Positions 22,072 through 33,057 are shown, numbered from the stretch's first letter. The stretch: DNA of 64,000 bases from Emiliania huxleyi CCMP1516 (GCF_000372725.1 NW_005195368.1:303910-367909); one strand, 5' to 3'. Numbers and translations are program-made. The notes: a model not told the origin generated them from the letters alone.

Positions 22072-23405
22072 ATGGTCGGGGTGAGCGCGTTTGGGTACAG
22101 CGGCACCATCGCCCACGCCGTGCTCGAGGCGGCGCCGCCCTCTCTCAGCACGTGCAGCCCGCCGCCGCTCGTCTTTGCCCGCTGCCGCTACGCGTGGCGC
22201 GAGGCGCCCCGCCCCCGCTCCTCCAGCGGCGAGAGGCGGACGCCGATGGGCGGCAGGCCGACGCCTTCTCCTCGCCGGCCGGCGGGGGGGCCCCTCCTCG
22301 CCCTCGTCGCCGACCACGTCGTGCGGGGCCGCGTCGTCTTCCCCGCCGCCGCCTACCTCGAGATGGCTCGCGTGGTGTGCGTCGCCCTCTCCGGCGGCGG
22401 CGGAGGCGCGTCGCTGCGGCGCGTCCTCTTCCTGCAGCCGCTCGTGCTGGACGGCGGCCTGAGCGAGGCGCGGGTGAGGGTGGGCGTGATCGAGGACCGG
22501 TTCGAGGTGACCTACGAGGGCGGCGGCGACGCGTCGACGGCTCACTGCGCCGGCGACGCGTCGGCCGCGTCGGGCCCGCTCCCTGGCCTCTCGCTCGCCG
22601 CGGCTCGCGCCTCGTGCGGCGAGGCGGTCGACGCCGCCTCGCTCTACTCGCTTCTCCGCTCGGTCGGCCTCGAGTACGGCCCTCGGTACCGCACGCTCGA
22701 GGTGGCGGCCGTCTCGCGCGCCGCCGCCGCCGCCGTCGGCCGGCTGTGCCGCCGCTCGCGCAAGGAGGGCGCTCGTGTCCACCCAGCCGACCTCGACGGC
22801 TCGCTGCACCTGTCCTCGCTGCTCGCCGAGGCAGGGGAGGGCGAGACGCGGCTGCCCTTCTCTGTGGGCGAGGCGACGCTGGCGGATGCGAGCGGCACGG
22901 CATGGCCGGTGGCGGAGCGGGAGGGCGGCGGGGCGGTTGGGGTGGTCATCGCCAGCGGCGCCGCCTCGGCGGGCGTGCGCCTGGCCGGCTTCGAGTCGCG
23001 TGCGCTCAAGGCGTCGTTGGGGGCTGCGCCGGCGGCGAGGGCGACGCACCTGTACGTCACCGAGTGGGAGAGGAGCGAGACACCTGTCACCGCCGCGGCT
23101 TCGCTCGTCGTCCTGGGCTCGAGTCGAGGAGCGAGAGGCTTCGACGAGGCATCCCCGAGCCCGGCAGGCGGCAACGAGCGCTTCGGCGGCCTCTCCTTCG
23201 CAGCACCGGTGTCGGCAGGCCGGGCAGCCTCGGCGCCACTGGCTGCTCTCGACGCAGCCCTGTCGCTGCTGCGCGTGCGGCTGGCTTCAACGTCCTCTCC
23301 CCGCCTCGTCCTGCTGACCGCCGGCGCGCACGCTCATGGAGCCAGCGCCGCGCCCGGCTCCCACCACGCCGGCTCGCTCGGCCTCGCCCGGTTGCTGAAG
23401 TCTGC
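22072..23405 (+). pseudogene. Type I polyketide synthase fragment (KS end, DH, linker)
   Basis: The frame begins at the last KS block ('VGVSAFGYSGTIAHAVLEAA'), so the KS body is missing. A dehydratase domain follows with both motifs intact: H-x3-G-x4-P in 'DHVVRGRVVFP', 'LEYGPRYRTLE', and D-x3-H in 'LDGSLHLSSLL'. Then comes a 'THLYVTEWER' linker and a KR-like N-terminal half ending at 'LGLARLLKS'. No ACP, no complete KR, no introns. The ends join NHL-coding sequence of the other strand at about 22060 and 23400. It looks like a transplanted internal slice of a modular PKS rather than a working gene; whether it is transcribed is unknown. Confidence 0.8.
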
Positions 23406-23525
23406 CAAAAACAACGCGCTACCGTCAGGGCTGATGGCGACGCCGCATGGATTGGCGAACTGCGCCGCGCCGCCCACGCCATCAGAGAAGCCATAGGTGC
23501 CGCTGCCCGCCACCGTCGTCACCGC
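23400..23525 (-). pseudogene. NHL-repeat fragment upstream of the PKS slice
   Basis: Minus strand reads 'TTVAGSGTYGFSDGVGG' then 'AAQFANPCGVAISPDGSALF', an NHL unit close in DNA sequence to 21910-22015 on the far side of the PKS segment (both share GCCATCAGAGAAGCCATAGG). It is most simply the preceding NHL unit of the same interrupted gene. Confidence 0.75.
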
Positions 23526-24124
23526 GAAGTGACATGCGAGGCTAGATCAGGCTTGCTCCGCCTCTAGCAAACTCGCCGGCCAGCGGGGCACGGACGAGAG
23601 CACGTGTGGGGTCAAGTGAGGTGTCTGTGGGAAGCTCCCTCTCGGGCTAGGGACCTGTCCCTAGCGCTTGCCCTCGCTCTCATGCAGATGATGAGCTCAG
23701 CACCAGGCCCTCAGGCCTGGCTGGCTGGTGCGCGAGTCGAGGTGCGTGATACTCGTTCTAGGCCGCATGCCATGGGCATTATAACGTAGGTTGGCGTGCG
23801 GCCGCAGCGCGCCCGCCGCGGGCTCGGCGGCGCGCGCACGCGAGTTGAAGGTTTGCTCGTAGAGCTATTCGAGTCTTGTTGAAGACGAGGCCTCTGCGAC
23901 GTATGCCAGCCCGCGCTGCGGAGCCTCGCCATTCGGAGCCGCATCCCGCCCGGCACCGTCCTTGAGTGCGCCCCGCCGTGGCGAGACGCACTCGACGAGG
24001 ACGGCTTCGCCGGCGGTACCGAGTCGCGAGCCGGCGACAGCCACTCAACCCTCTCGCAAAAAGAATTCAACAAAAAGAACTCTCTCGCACAGCACACAGG
24101 TTCGAAAAAGAATTCGATAGCGAA

Positions 24125-26107
24125 ATGCTCGCCTCCGCCCGCTACGAGCTGCGGCTCACCGCTCTTCCGCCCGATGCCCTAATCGCGATCGCCGCCGGCG
24201 CGATGCGGGACAGCGCCGCTGCAAACAGGAGGGCCGAGGCGCTCCTCGCGCACCACAGCCCTCCGCCCGCCGTCGCGACCGACGTCCTTGCGGACCCGGA
24301 CCTTGCGCCGTGCGTGCTCGAGAAGACGGGCCTGCGCCACGCGGCCGTGTGCAAGCGGTGGTCCCTGATCTGCGCGCCGCGCGGTGCCTTCGCGCGGCTT
24401 GTGGAGACCGCTGGCGATGCCTCCTCGGAGCTGCACGCTGCTGCGCTCGGAGAGCTCAGGCGGCTGTCGGGAGAGGAGGCCGGCGGCAGGCGGATGGAGG
24501 CGCTCGTCTCTCTCTTGCGGGTTGGAGACGAGGACGAGAAGGCGGACGTCGCGGAAACGCTCCAGGAGCTTGCCCGCGACGACGATGAGAGCCGGGTGGC
24601 GATTGCGGCGGCCGGCGGCATCGAGGCCCTAGTCGCTCTGGCTCGCGATGGGAATGAGAGGCAGAAGGAGCATGCGGCGGGGGCGCTGTGGAACCTCGCT
24701 TACAACGACGACAACAGAGTGGCGATCGCTGCGGCCGGCGGCCTCGAGGTCCTCGTGACACTGGCTCGCGATGGGAATGAGAGGCAGAAGGAGCGTGCGG
24801 CGGGGGCGCTGTGGAACCTCTCTATGAACGACGACAACAGAGTGGCGATCGCTGCGGCCGGCGGCATCGAGGCCCTGGTCGCGCTGGCTCGCGATGGGAA
24901 TGAGGCGCAGAAGGAGCGTGCGGCGGGGGCGCTGTGGAACCTCGCTATCAACGACGACAACAGCGTGGCGATTGCCGCGGCCGGCGGGATCGAGGTCCTC
25001 GTGTCGCTGGCTCGCGACGGGAATGAGGCGCAGAAGGAGGAAGCGGCGGGGGCGCTGTGCCGCCTCTCTATCAACGAAGACAACGAGGCGGCGATTGTTG
25101 CGGCCGGCGGCATTGAGGTCCTCGTGCCGCTGGCTCGCGACGGGAGTGAGAGGCAGAAGGAGTTTGCGGCGGCGGCGCTGAGGAACCTCGCTCACAACGA
25201 CGACAACAGCGTGGCGATAGCCGCGGCCGGCGGCATCGAGGTCCTCGTGTCGCTGGCTCGCGACGGGAATCAGAGGCAGAAGGAGTTTGCGGCGGGGGCG
25301 CTGAGGAACCTCTCTGCCAACAACGACAACGTGGCTGCGATTGTTGCGGCCGGCGGGATTGAGGTTTTCATGTCGCTGGTTCGCGATGGGAATGAGGCGC
25401 AGAAGGGGCGTGCGGCGGCAGTGCTAGCAAACCTCGCTGACAACAACGACCACAAGGTGGCGATAGCCGCGGCCGGCGGCATCGAGGTCCTCGTGTCACT
25501 GGCTCGGGACGGGAATGAGAGGCAGAAGGAGAACGCGGCGGGAGCGCTGTGGAGCCTCGCTATCAACGACGACAACAGCGTGGCGATAGCCGCGGCCGGC
25601 GGCGTGGAGGTCCTTATCGCGCTGGCTCGCGACGGGAATGAGGGGCAGAAGGAGGAAGCGGCGGGAGCGCTGTGGAACATGATTGAGGTAGCACCTGGCA
25701 CTCACGAGGGCGTCGTCGAGGCTGGCGGTGTGGCGGTCCTCTCCACTCTCACGCAGGAGGCAAGCGCCTCGGACGACTGCAAGCTCGCTGCTGCCGTATC
25801 CCTTGTGTACCTGGCCAGCACCCGTCCCGACCTCCCCGCTGACGACACTTGCCTCTCGCTGCTCCTCTCGCGGCTGGACCAGCCCGAGGGAAATGGCTGG
25901 CGCAGAGACAGCATCAACGCCCTCCTCGCCCTCGCAGCCTCCTCGTCTGCGTGCGCTGAGCAGTGGCACCAGGTCGGCGGCGTTGCGGCGCTGCAGGCGC
26001 TCGCTCGAGAGACGGCGGAGGAGGGGGTGGAGAGGCAGGCGGAGAGGTGCGACGAGGCGCTAGTCAGCCTCGGCGTGAGGAGGGTGCGCAGGCGGGCGGC
26101 CGCGTGA
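24125..26107 (+). CDS. Armadillo-repeat protein with F-box-like N-terminus
   Basis: Single exon from ATG 24125 (660 aa). An F-box-like stretch ends at 'RHAAVCKRWSLICAP'. From about residue 155 there are nine to ten tandem armadillo repeats with a strict 41-aa (123-bp) period, consensus 'VLVSLARDGNERQKE' / 'AAGALWNLA' / 'NDDN' / 'VAIAAAGGIE'. The C-terminal 120 residues are degenerate ARM-like helices. The repeats are so alike in DNA that they must have amplified recently or be homogenised. F-box plus ARM suggests a substrate-binding ubiquitin-ligase component; inference. Upstream, two AAAAAGAATTC boxes lie at 24058 and 24105. Absence of introns contrasts with neighbours. Confidence 0.88.
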   Translation: MLASARYELRLTALPPDALIAIAAGAMRDSAAANRRAEALLAHHSPPPAVATDVLADPDLAPCVLEKTGLRHAAVCKRWSLICAPRGAFARLVETAGDASSELHAAALGELRRLSGEEAGGRRMEALVSLLRVGDEDEKADVAETLQELARDDDESRVAIAAAGGIEALVALARDGNERQKEHAAGALWNLAYNDDNRVAIAAAGGLEVLVTLARDGNERQKERAAGALWNLSMNDDNRVAIAAAGGIEALVALARDGNEAQKERAAGALWNLAINDDNSVAIAAAGGIEVLVSLARDGNEAQKEEAAGALCRLSINEDNEAAIVAAGGIEVLVPLARDGSERQKEFAAAALRNLAHNDDNSVAIAAAGGIEVLVSLARDGNQRQKEFAAGALRNLSANNDNVAAIVAAGGIEVFMSLVRDGNEAQKGRAAAVLANLADNNDHKVAIAAAGGIEVLVSLARDGNERQKENAAGALWSLAINDDNSVAIAAAGGVEVLIALARDGNEGQKEEAAGALWNMIEVAPGTHEGVVEAGGVAVLSTLTQEASASDDCKLAAAVSLVYLASTRPDLPADDTCLSLLLSRLDQPEGNGWRRDSINALLALAASSSACAEQWHQVGGVAALQALARETAEEGVERQAERCDEALVSLGVRRVRRRAAA

Positions 26108-26208
26108 GCCAGTTGCGTGAGCTCTTGAGCAGTTGGAGTGTCTTGTTTTGATGGGTAGCACGATTACTGAGGCGGACGCGACTCAAAGCCTCGCTTTTTT
26201 CGCCTGTG

Positions 26209-26489
26209 TTAGTGCCAGTGCGCGCCAGTCCCGACTCCCGTGCCTAGTGAGTAGTGTGGGCTGTGCCTGTGGCGCGAGAGGGATTTTGTATTCGTCGGTT
26301 ATAAATTTTTTTTCGCACGACACTAGGCACGCGCACTGGCACTATCCCGTGCCTAGTGTCGTGCGAGGGAGTTTTGTTCCAAAATTCTTTTTTCGCACGA
26401 CACCCGTGCCCAGTGTCGTGCGTGTGGGAAGTGGGGTACCTTTGAACCTCTGAACCTCTGTTAGTCTTAGTGCCAGTGCGCGCCAGTCC
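26209..26489. mobile_element. Foldback element flanked by 23-bp direct repeats
   Basis: TTAGTGCCAGTGCGCGCCAG+TCC occurs at 26209-26231 and 26467-26489. Between them, 26314-26331 and 26348-26365 form a perfect 18-bp inverted repeat (CGCACGACACTAGGCACG), and 26394-26403 / 26413-26422 form another 10-bp hairpin with the same arm start (CGCACGACAC). No ORF. Looks like a non-autonomous foldback element or its footprint. Confidence 0.75.
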
Positions 26490-26737
26490 GGGGGGCACTT
26501 GGAGTGCAGTTGGCATGAACCGCACACCCAGGGCGCCGCATGATAGTCGGAATGGCGCCGATTGCGATCGCGTGCGCATGCTCCTTCTTCGCCTCGCGCG
26601 CCGCCGCCGCAACGCTCGCCGCCTGCAGCGCTGCCACCTTTAGGCGGTGGCCTGCGCCCGCCTTGGCGACATTCTCCGTCTCCCACGCGGCCAGTTCCGC
26701 CTCAGCGCGCGCCAGGTCACCACGCTGCCGCTCATTG

Positions 26738-27165
26738 TGTACCATGTGTACGGCTCTACATGCATGCGAAAATATGTATGTGTTGCTGTTGGAGCATGGA
26801 GGCTTGAGCGCGGGTGTGGGTGACGGATGTGCTGACCGAGGCGGCTCCTCTGTACGCGGCGCGCTTTTTTCACGACGCGGGACGCGGGAGCGGGGTCAGA
26901 GCGAGGCGCGTGCCGCGTGGGCCCGTCCTCCCCGTGCGTGTCCGTGTGGAGGTGGCCGGCGCCGCGCGGGGCGCGCGTGTGGGCAGTGGGGCCGGGGCCG
27001 GGGCGGGGGGGGTCGTTGTGCCGACGCGAGTCCCACTCCTCGCTGTCACTCGACACTCGTAATCGTACGCACGTAGTAAGACTCAAAACAAACCACGCCC
27101 TCACATCCTACTGTAAACAAAACAATGTCGTCTCGCCCGCGGCGCCGGGGCGGCGCCGGCCGCAC
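26738..27165 (+). repeat. Interspersed repeat, copy 2
   Basis: Second copy of the repeat at 20381-20762, same orientation, somewhat longer through small insertions (for example GGTGTGGGTGACGG and an extra GGGGCCGGGGC block). Ends at the same GGCGCCGG-rich border, after which the two loci diverge. Confidence 0.9.
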
Positions 27166-27299
27166 CGAGCTCGGCAAGTCGACCCTCTTATATATTTTTC
27201 ACACCTGAGCGGGCTCAATTTTGCTCTAGGTGCCTCCTACGAATTCGAACCCACGTTTTCGGCCAGGCGGCCGGTGCGTACCGTTGGTCGTTCTCGTCA

Positions 27300-27475
27300 T
27301 GGGGGTTCACGAACGGACAGAAGTATCAGGCTGCGCGGTACTGCTGGGGAGCCTCGCCGGGAACGACGACAATCGGGTGGCAATCGTGAAGGCGGGCGGC
27401 ATCGCGCCGCTGGTGGCGCTGGCTCGCGGCGGCACGGACGGGCAGAAAAGCATGCCGCGCCCGCGGCGTCGCTGA
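27300..27475 (+). pseudogene. Armadillo-repeat remnant
   Basis: One to one-and-a-half ARM units ('LLGSLAGNDDNRVAIVKAGG', 'IAPLVALARGGTDGQK') in a 60-codon frame that then runs into unrelated sequence and stops. It is related to the ARM gene 1.2 kb upstream but not close to any single unit. No start or fold-sized domain, so a decayed fragment. Confidence 0.65.
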
Positions 27476-27783
27476 TGCTTCTCTCTGTCATACTCATAGT
27501 CAACGCCGACACCAATTGCTGAGATTGCGGCTGAGTGCAAGCACCGGCCCGGTGGTGCCCCTGGCGTGGGTGAGCAACCACCCACACACCCCACTCCCTG
27601 CGTGACGTTGGTCTGACTAGAGTATGATCCTCCCTAATTACTTAGATCTTAGTACCCACGTGTAGTGCGCTCTCCCCAAGGTCTCACATAAACGATGGTA
27701 CAACTCCCGGGAGAACGGCGGGAGGGCACAGGACATCACATCAAGATCACTGTGTCGCGAGGCCCAGCTCCCCTCTGAGTCTC
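27476..27783. other. Noncoding spacer
   Basis: Lower-GC spacer between the ARM remnant and the convergent low-complexity gene; nothing recognised. Confidence 0.6.
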
Positions 27784-29638
27784 TCACCAGTCACGCCCAT
27801 GCAGTGTCTGGTGTGGCGGCAGTGGTTGGCCACCGTGAGCCTGCGGGGGGCCTCGCAGTGGCGGCCACATCGCTTGCCTCGCGGCGGCGGCCGCGGCGTT
27901 GGGCATGCCGCCGTTGCTGGCCGAGGAGGGGCACCAGCAGGCGCTCCCTCCCGGTGGCATGCCGACGCCGCCCACCACACGCGCTGCCGGCGCGTGCTGC
28001 GGCGTGCTTGGCTGGGCGTGCGGCGGGGGCGGGCGCCTCCCCACGACGCCGGGCGGCACGAGGTTGATCGGTGTCGCCGTAGCCACGTGTTGCGGCGCAA
28101 GGCCGAGCGGTCTCATCTCAGCTCCGAAGAAGGCCCCGCCGGCGGGGGGCATGCCTGCGGCACGGGAGGTGAGGGCTACGGGTCGCGGGAGGGGTGAGGG
28201 GTAGGGCAAGGGCTATTCGAGATACAGTTCGGCTGAGGGGGGGGGGGGGGAAGGCGCGTCGTCGGCGGGACAAGTGGGGGCCAGAGCGCCGGCGTGGGTA
28301 GGGCTGGGGGCAGCGCACCGCGGCCGACGTACCCTCCTCCATAGGCCGGGGGATGGCCGACGGGTGGCGGGGGAGCAGCACTCATCGGGGCGTGCGGGAA
28401 CGGCGCGGCGAAGCTGTCGGACGGCCGCGGCATCCCCGCCCCCGGCGCACCACCGAGACAGCTCCGGTACCCACCGGACGCGGGCGGGTGGCCTCGCCGC
28501 GCTGGGCTGAGGCTGGGGGGAGGCGCGCCACGCGGCGCCTCCGCAAACGGAACGCCTTGCGCCGACGGGGGTGCGCCTATAGCGGCGGAGAGTGGCACGC
28601 CTCTGGCAGAGGGTCGAGGGGCGGGGGGGCGGTCTGTTGCACCGCGTGGTTGCACGCCTCTGAGGGTCCCTGCCAGCGGCGCCGCGCGTGGCGTGGCGGC
28701 GCCCGCGCTGCCGCGAGGGCCCTCCCCGCCCCCAACTCTCACGCCCTCCCCGGCTGCCACCACACAAGGGCCCGGTGCGAATCGCGGGCCCGGCGCTCCG
28801 TTTGGAGCGGCGGCCGGCTGCGGCGGTGGCGCGGCGGCCGAGCTGCTGCCGCTCTCTTTGCGCTGCTCGCTCTGGATGAACTTTGCCTGGTGTACACCCG
28901 CCGGCGGGGTGAGGGGCGGAGTTTGGGGGGGGGGGGTGGATGGTGCGGCAGGGCGAGGAGGACGTCACAGTCATGTCTGGAGTGTCATGTCTGGAGTGGG
29001 CCTTGGGGTGTGGGGTGGGGTGGTGGGGAGGGGAGGAGAGGCAAGTGTTGCAAGCGCGAACCGCGGCAAAGTGCGCAACGTTGCGTCGGTACACCCGCCC
29101 GTCGACCCTCATGATCCCACTCCACGGCTCCGGCTCCGGCGCCGCGGGCCCCTCAGCAGCGGCAGGGCTCTCGGCAGCGGCGGCGCTCTCGGGCGCAAAT
29201 CTGCCCACACCTCCCCATCTCTCGGGCGCACGTCTGGCGCCCCCACCGTTGACCATCGCTTGCGGGTCGTGAGGGTGGGGCGACGGCTGCTGCTGCTGCG
29301 GCGGGAGCTGCTGTGGCGACGGCGGCGGCTGTGGCGACGGCTGCTGCTGTGGCGACGGCTGCTGCTGTGGCGGCGGCTGCTGCTGTGGCGGCGGCTGCTG
29401 CTGTGGCGACGGCTGCTGCTGTGGCGACGGCTGCTGCCGCGGAGGCTGCCGTGGAGGCGAGGGCCGGGGCGGCGAGTCTCGGGGCGGCGAATCGGTGAGG
29501 TCGACCGTGGTGACCCATCTCGTGGGCTGTCGTGGTGCGGCCGCAGTCTCGCGGGCAGCCTCGGGCGCCTGCTGCACCGCCCGCCGCACGCTGTCGAAGC
29601 GCGATGCTGCCGCTGATTCGAAGGGTCGCTTCATCCCG

Positions 29639-29686
<48 letters not shown>

Positions 29687-29906
29687 GGCTGTTGCTGCTG
29701 CTGCTGCTGCTGGCGCTGCAGCTGCTGCTGGCGCTGCAGCTGCTGCTGCCTCTCGACCATCATGGACCGGGCGTCCTCCTGCTGCTGGGCGAGCACGCGC
29801 GCGCGGCCGAGCACGCCAGCCGCTTCGGGTTCTCTCGCCTGGCCAGCAAAAGCATGCAGCGCAGCACCATGCTGGTGCAGCGCGTGCTCAGCTGCCGCCC
29901 TCCACC

Positions 29907-29968
<62 letters not shown>

Positions 29969-32210
29969 GGCCCGTGCCCCCAGACTCGCCCGAGCCCGTC
30001 TCCGCACGCGGCCGACCGTGCGCCCGCAAAGTGGGGCGGAGGAGGGTACCTGCGGTCGCGTCGTGGACGTGTCGGCGGACGTGTCCGCGGGCGTGACGTG
30101 TCGGTGGACGTGTCAACGGACGTGTCAACGGACATGTCAGTGGACGGGTCAGTGGACGTGTCAGTGGACGACGTGACGAGGGCGGCGCGGGCGCGGGCAG
30201 AGCGGAGGCGGAGGTGTTGACGGGGCGTGTGCGTGTGTCAGGGGCAGGAGTGGGGAAGGGGGGAGGGGGAAGGGGCGTGTCTTGGACGTGTCTCGGAAGC
30301 GTCGCATTACCCTCGCCGCGCGAGCATTGCGTGGTGGGCGGCGGCCGTGATGGGTCCTTGCGGCACCTGCACAGAGCCCAAGTGTGAGTACGGAACTCTG
30401 CACCGCTGACCTGCGCCTCGCGCAAATCCAGAGGCTGCAAAGACGGTGGACGTGGCTGAAGTGCGGCTGAAGTGCGGCTGAGGTGCAGCGGAATACAGCC
30501 GGCACGCGCGTCATGGCGAAGGCTTGCTGATGAATGGGGAGAGGGCATGTGTGCAGCATTCTATGTGGCGCTGCGTGCGACACCGCGTCGTACTGCGCCG
30601 CGTGCGGGAGCGCCTACGAAAAAAGAAAGCCGCCCGTCGAGAAGGCGAGAGCCGTGTAGCGCGTGCGGGTGCCGAGAGCAGGAAAGACCGCGTGCGGAGC
30701 CACCGGCTGCGCGAAATGCATCCCCAGCGGCGGCGGTACGACACGCGCGGCTGGATGGTGCTCCGCCGCGTGGGCCGGAGGAATGTAGACCGCCCCCGCC
30801 ATGCCCGCCCCCGCCATGCCCGCCCCCGCCATGCCCGCCATGCCCGCCATGCCCACCCCCGCCATGGCCGGCCCCGCCATCGAGAAGCCGTGCCGCATGG
30901 CCTGCCCGTGCGACGGCAGCGGCGGCGGCGGCCTGCCCTGCCCGGCCACGCGCTGCGCCGAATGCGGCGGGTGCTGCATGCGCTGCTGAGGCGGCGGCGG
31001 ATGCCGGTGCGACGCCGCCGCGGGCTGCTGCGCTGCCTGGGGTACGAGGAGGGGGGGGGGGGGGGGTTGGCGTGCAGCCTGTCCACCCCCACGCGAGTGC
31101 GGGGCCACGTCTGCGGCGGAACGAGGCTGCAGGGCGGCGGAAGACGGAAGAGTGCAGACTGCTCCCGCGTGTCTGCTCATGGGCGTGTCTGCTCCGCGAG
31201 GAGGCCGTGCTGCTGCGCATCTAGGCCGCGGTGCCAGCCGTCTCTGCAGCCGCTGCTCGCCGAGCGGAGTCTGCGGGCGGGCGGGCAGGGGTGTGTGAGG
31301 CAGGCAGGGCGCGGGGCAGGTGGGAGGGGCAAGGCGCGGGGCAGGCCGGAGGCAGGCCAGGCTTGGGCGGGAGCTGGGGCGGGGGCGTCAATCTCTGTCG
31401 AGAGCAGCGGAGCGGTGGTGCGGTGCCGGAGGGGAGAGGGCGCGGCGTGTGCGAGGAGGGCAGGACGTGTCTTCGCGAGGTGTGCCTTCGCGAGGTGTGC
31501 CTTCGCCAGGTGTCAGGTGTGTCTCGGGAGGTCTCTCGGGGCGTCTGTCTGTCGGGAGGTGTCTCTCTCGCGCACCCGCAGAAAGGCGCGCCGGTCGAGA
31601 ATGTAGGCGCGGGAGCGGCACGTGAGAAGAAGCATCCGCGCCAGCGCCGCGGCGGAGCGCGCCGCATCGGATGTACCGCGCCCCGCGCCAGCGCTCTCCT
31701 CCTCAGCCCTCTCCTCCTCAGCCCTCTCCTCCGCTCCTCCCTCCTCGTCTGCTCTCTCCGCCGTTGCTCTCTCCGCCGTTGCTCTCTCCGCCGTTGCTCC
31801 CTCCGCCGTTGCTCTCTCCTCCGCTGCTCTCTCCTCCGCTGCTCCGTCGGCTAGCTCAGCCGATGGCCCTGCAGAGGACCCTGCTGAAGGCCCGGCGGCC
31901 GGCCCGGAGGCGGCCGCCGCGGCAGCCGGCTCCTCGTCGATCAGCGCCGCGTCGCTGCTCGAGGCGCCAGAGCTCGAGCTGCAGCCGGACGGCGCAGGCG
32001 CCAGCGTGGGCGGAGAGCTGGAATCGTCGCGGGAGGAGGACGGCGGGGCGGCGGCAGGCGGAGCGGCGGCAGCGGCGGCAGCCGGCGCCGAAGCGAATGG
32101 CCGCTTGCCGTTTGTTGCTGCAGTACTGGCGGCCGCCGGCCTGCTTTTGTCGGGCGTGGCTGCGGCCGGCGAGCTGCCGCTGTCAGCCACAGTTGCGCCG
32201 TTTTTGGGCA
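27784..32210 (-). CDS. Low-complexity Gln/Pro/Ala-rich protein (possible nuclear regulator)
   Basis: Probable start at 32210 ('MPKNGATVADSGSS'), with exons of the same character down to the stop at 27784. Visible parts: Glu/Ala/Arg repeats; a His/Pro/Met-rich exon with 'MAGMAGMAGAGMAG'; a poly-Gln exon with two long CAG-type tracts; 'RWVTTVDLTDSPP'; a Pro-Gln tandem region; 'MRVDGRVYRRNVAHFAAVRA' joined to 'KFIQSEQRKESGSS' across GC-AG intron 28887-29055; and a Gly/Pro/Met-rich end. No folded domain recognised. Poly-Q and Pro-rich architecture is usual for transcriptional or RNA-granule proteins; inference. Other intron borders (about 31590, 30600, 30060, 28200) are not resolved, so treating this as one gene is moderately uncertain. 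Confidence 0.5.
29639..29755 (-). repeat. CAG/CTG tract 1 (poly-Gln coding)
   Basis: Pure CTG on the plus strand to about 29685, then CTG with CGG/CAG interruptions. In the gene's frame it encodes Gln with occasional Pro, Leu and Arg. Confidence 0.92.
29908..29968 (-). repeat. CAG/CTG tract 2 (poly-Gln coding)
   Basis: About 20 uninterrupted CTG triplets on the plus strand, read as CAG (Gln) by the gene. A pure tract of this kind is expected to be length-polymorphic. Confidence 0.92.
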
Positions 32211-32900
32211 TGCACCGCGGCCACAGCGCGCGAACCAAGACGGCGGTCTTGCGAACCCGGCGGCGCGCACCAACTGACCAGCCCGGGTAAACCAAGTAAA
32301 TTCGCGGCAAAAGTTTCGCCGCTTCCTGTGTGGTGGTGGCCTTTCCTCGAACGAGTCCTCACTTTTTGCTTTCCCCTCCTCGCGTGACGCCTCGACCCGC
32401 ACCACCTGCTCCCTCCATACGGCGACCCGCCCAACCAGCTGGAGGGAGGCGCCCACCCAGCGACCGTCTTCGCTCGCTGAAATAAAAAGAATTCGCTTCG
32501 CCATGATCACGCTCGCGCTCCCGTGACTCTCGACATATGAGCAGGAGCAGTCCGCACGGCGAAGTAGCAGCCTACGATCGAGACAACCTGCTGCCGAGAA
32601 GGCCCATCGAGCACCCGCAATCGTGGGTCGTGGCCAGATCGTGGCAGCAATGCAGCCATGTCGATGGGCAGCGGGCTGTGCCGCAGGATCAGGTACCTTG
32701 TCGCACACGTCACAGCTGATAACTCCAGCACAACAAAAAAAGACAGATAAAGCGGACGAAGTTGGACATATACATTTCTGAGGAAAAAGAGAAAGCGCAT
32801 ACAAAACAAGAACACAACGCACTCTCTCACATGACACATTTCTTGTTGGCTTCTAAAAATCTCTCATGACAAGCGATCCCACGACAGCGATTGTGGGGAT

Positions 32901-32918
32901 AAGGGCGTAGACGCCCTT
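32901..32918. other. Perfect palindrome in intergenic DNA
   Basis: AAGGGCGTAGACGCCCTT is an 8-bp stem with a 2-nt loop in the AT-richer spacer beyond the 3' end of the gene at 33058-33788. Possible transcript 3' structure; no further support. Confidence 0.35.
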
Positions 32919-33057
32919 AGTGGTGACTACGTGATCCGTACGTGAGGGTGGAGGGGCCCGTCCGCGGAGCTAGGCGGCGTGGGCGCCCCCCACTGGGGCC
33001 GAGGGTAAGAGGACGCCTACCGGTACTTGCTTGTTTAACCCACGGCGGGAGAAGAAA

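Noticed and set aside
32880-33010. Possible tRNA or structured RNA around the AAGGGCGT palindrome
   Set aside because: No cloverleaf, no T-loop GTTCRANNC, no anticodon stem; only a short palindrome remains.
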